Shown here: positions 5,144-5,328 of the stretch, piece by piece
Layout of the letters: every line of letters begins with the position of its first letter
Position numbering within the stretch: position 1 is the stretch's first letter
Source of the DNA: Candidatus Agrococcus pullicola
Lineage (GTDB): Bacteria > Actinomycetota > Actinomycetes > Actinomycetales > Microbacteriaceae
NCBI GenBank assembly: GCA_019115685.1
Contig: DXDC01000223.1
Coordinates: 1 to 5,328, forward strand
Reading direction: 5' to 3'
Length of the DNA: 5,328 nt
Made by a program: the position numbers and the translations under genes
Notes under the pieces: model-generated
What the model saw: only the letters and a program-made list of their open reading frames with translations
Told to the model about the DNA's origin: nothing
The model's database searches: none

Positions 5144-5328
5144 GACCTGGATCCTATCGCTGAAGATCGTCCGGTTCGTCTCCGAGCCGGGACGGAGCAG
5201 GCCACCTGCCCCTTGAGACGCCAGACGAGCGCGATGTAGGTCAGGAGCAGAGCCGCCGAGGCCAGCCAAGGCTGCACGGGAGCGAACCAGGTGATTGCTC
5301 CCGAGTAGCCCAGCGCGAGTAGCGCGAT
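5140..5328 (-). CDS. C-terminal fragment of a small integral membrane protein, possibly MerT-like
   Basis: The minus strand is open from the right edge to a TGA at 5140-5142, giving 62 residues of a gene that begins outside the window. The first 40 form a hydrophobic stretch, a turn (SGAITWFAPVQPW), a second hydrophobic helix (LASAALLLTYIALVW) and a basic stop (RLKG). The pattern ALGYSGA, a short loop with a Pro, a helix, then WR and a nearby CSVP resembles the middle of mercuric transporter MerT (LGFSGAW, EPYRP, FAWRR, CAIP). The paired cysteines that would prove it would lie just beyond the edge. The stop overlaps the BlaI-like ATG by four bases, indicating an operon. The last 15 codons (AGA, CGA, TCT, TCA, ATA, AGG) are unlike the rest and may reflect a frameshift or an unselected tail. 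Coding in the first part is likely; the MerT assignment is weak. Confidence 0.6.
   Translation of the reverse strand: MALLALGYSGAITWFAPVQPWLASAALLLTYIALVWRLKGQVACSVPARRRTGRSSAIGSRS
5151..5156 (-). promoter_or_regulatory. Possible -10 element before the BlaI-like gene
   Basis: TAGGAT on the minus strand is followed by 7 bases and then the ATG at 5143, the same layout as at the gntR start. It would give a leaderless transcript of the repressor and protease genes. No recognisable -35 is present, and it sits inside the end of the upstream reading frame, so it may be chance. Confidence 0.3.

Noticed and set aside
4655..5239. Plus-strand open frame of 194 codons opposite the M56 start and BlaI-like gene
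   Set aside because: The opposite strand encodes a full winged-helix repressor and a tightly spaced protease start; this frame is a shadow.

Overview
The window reads as chromosomal DNA of a high-GC actinobacterium. Codons have strongly GC-biased third positions, and there is a GPP34-domain gene, a family common in Actinobacteria. Two regulator genes carry promoter motifs placed as in leaderless actinobacterial transcripts. Microbacteriaceae (Leucobacter/Microbacterium type) is a reasonable guess, but no marker gene proves it. I see no mobile element, CRISPR array, tRNA or rRNA, and no gene-free stretch longer than 130 bases.

Left half (1-2950), a small catabolic locus. A D-malate/tartrate dehydrogenase of the isopropylmalate dehydrogenase family runs off the left edge on the minus strand. 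Just upstream of it, overlapping by one base, is a GntR/FCD regulator. Divergent from the regulator is an amidohydrolase of the cytosine-deaminase fold. The short divergent region holds a near-consensus promoter for the hydrolase, an inverted repeat lying on that promoter's -10 and start point, and a likely leaderless promoter for the regulator. The simplest model is that the GntR protein senses a substrate or intermediate and represses both transcripts. The hydrolase has the metal ligands of cytosine deaminase but lacks its catalytic glutamate (HCDE in the E. coli enzyme, HLHS here), so it probably opens or deaminates something else. The paired dehydrogenase suggests a pathway ending in D-malate or a related 2-hydroxy acid; this is inference.

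Middle (2951-3770). A strong hairpin ends the hydrolase transcript. A second small stem-loop and a doubled Shine-Dalgarno follow, and then a GPP34 (GOLPH3-like) gene of unknown bacterial function.

Right half (3771-5328), on the minus strand and convergent with the GPP34 gene. From the right edge it runs: the C-terminal end of a small membrane protein (MerT-like in layout), a BlaI/MecI/CopY-family repressor, and an M56 membrane metallopeptidase without an extracellular sensor domain. ATGA overlap and a 2-base gap indicate one operon. The repressor/peptidase pair resembles the BlaI-BlaR1 proteolytic switch, with the input left to another protein or to the membrane part itself.
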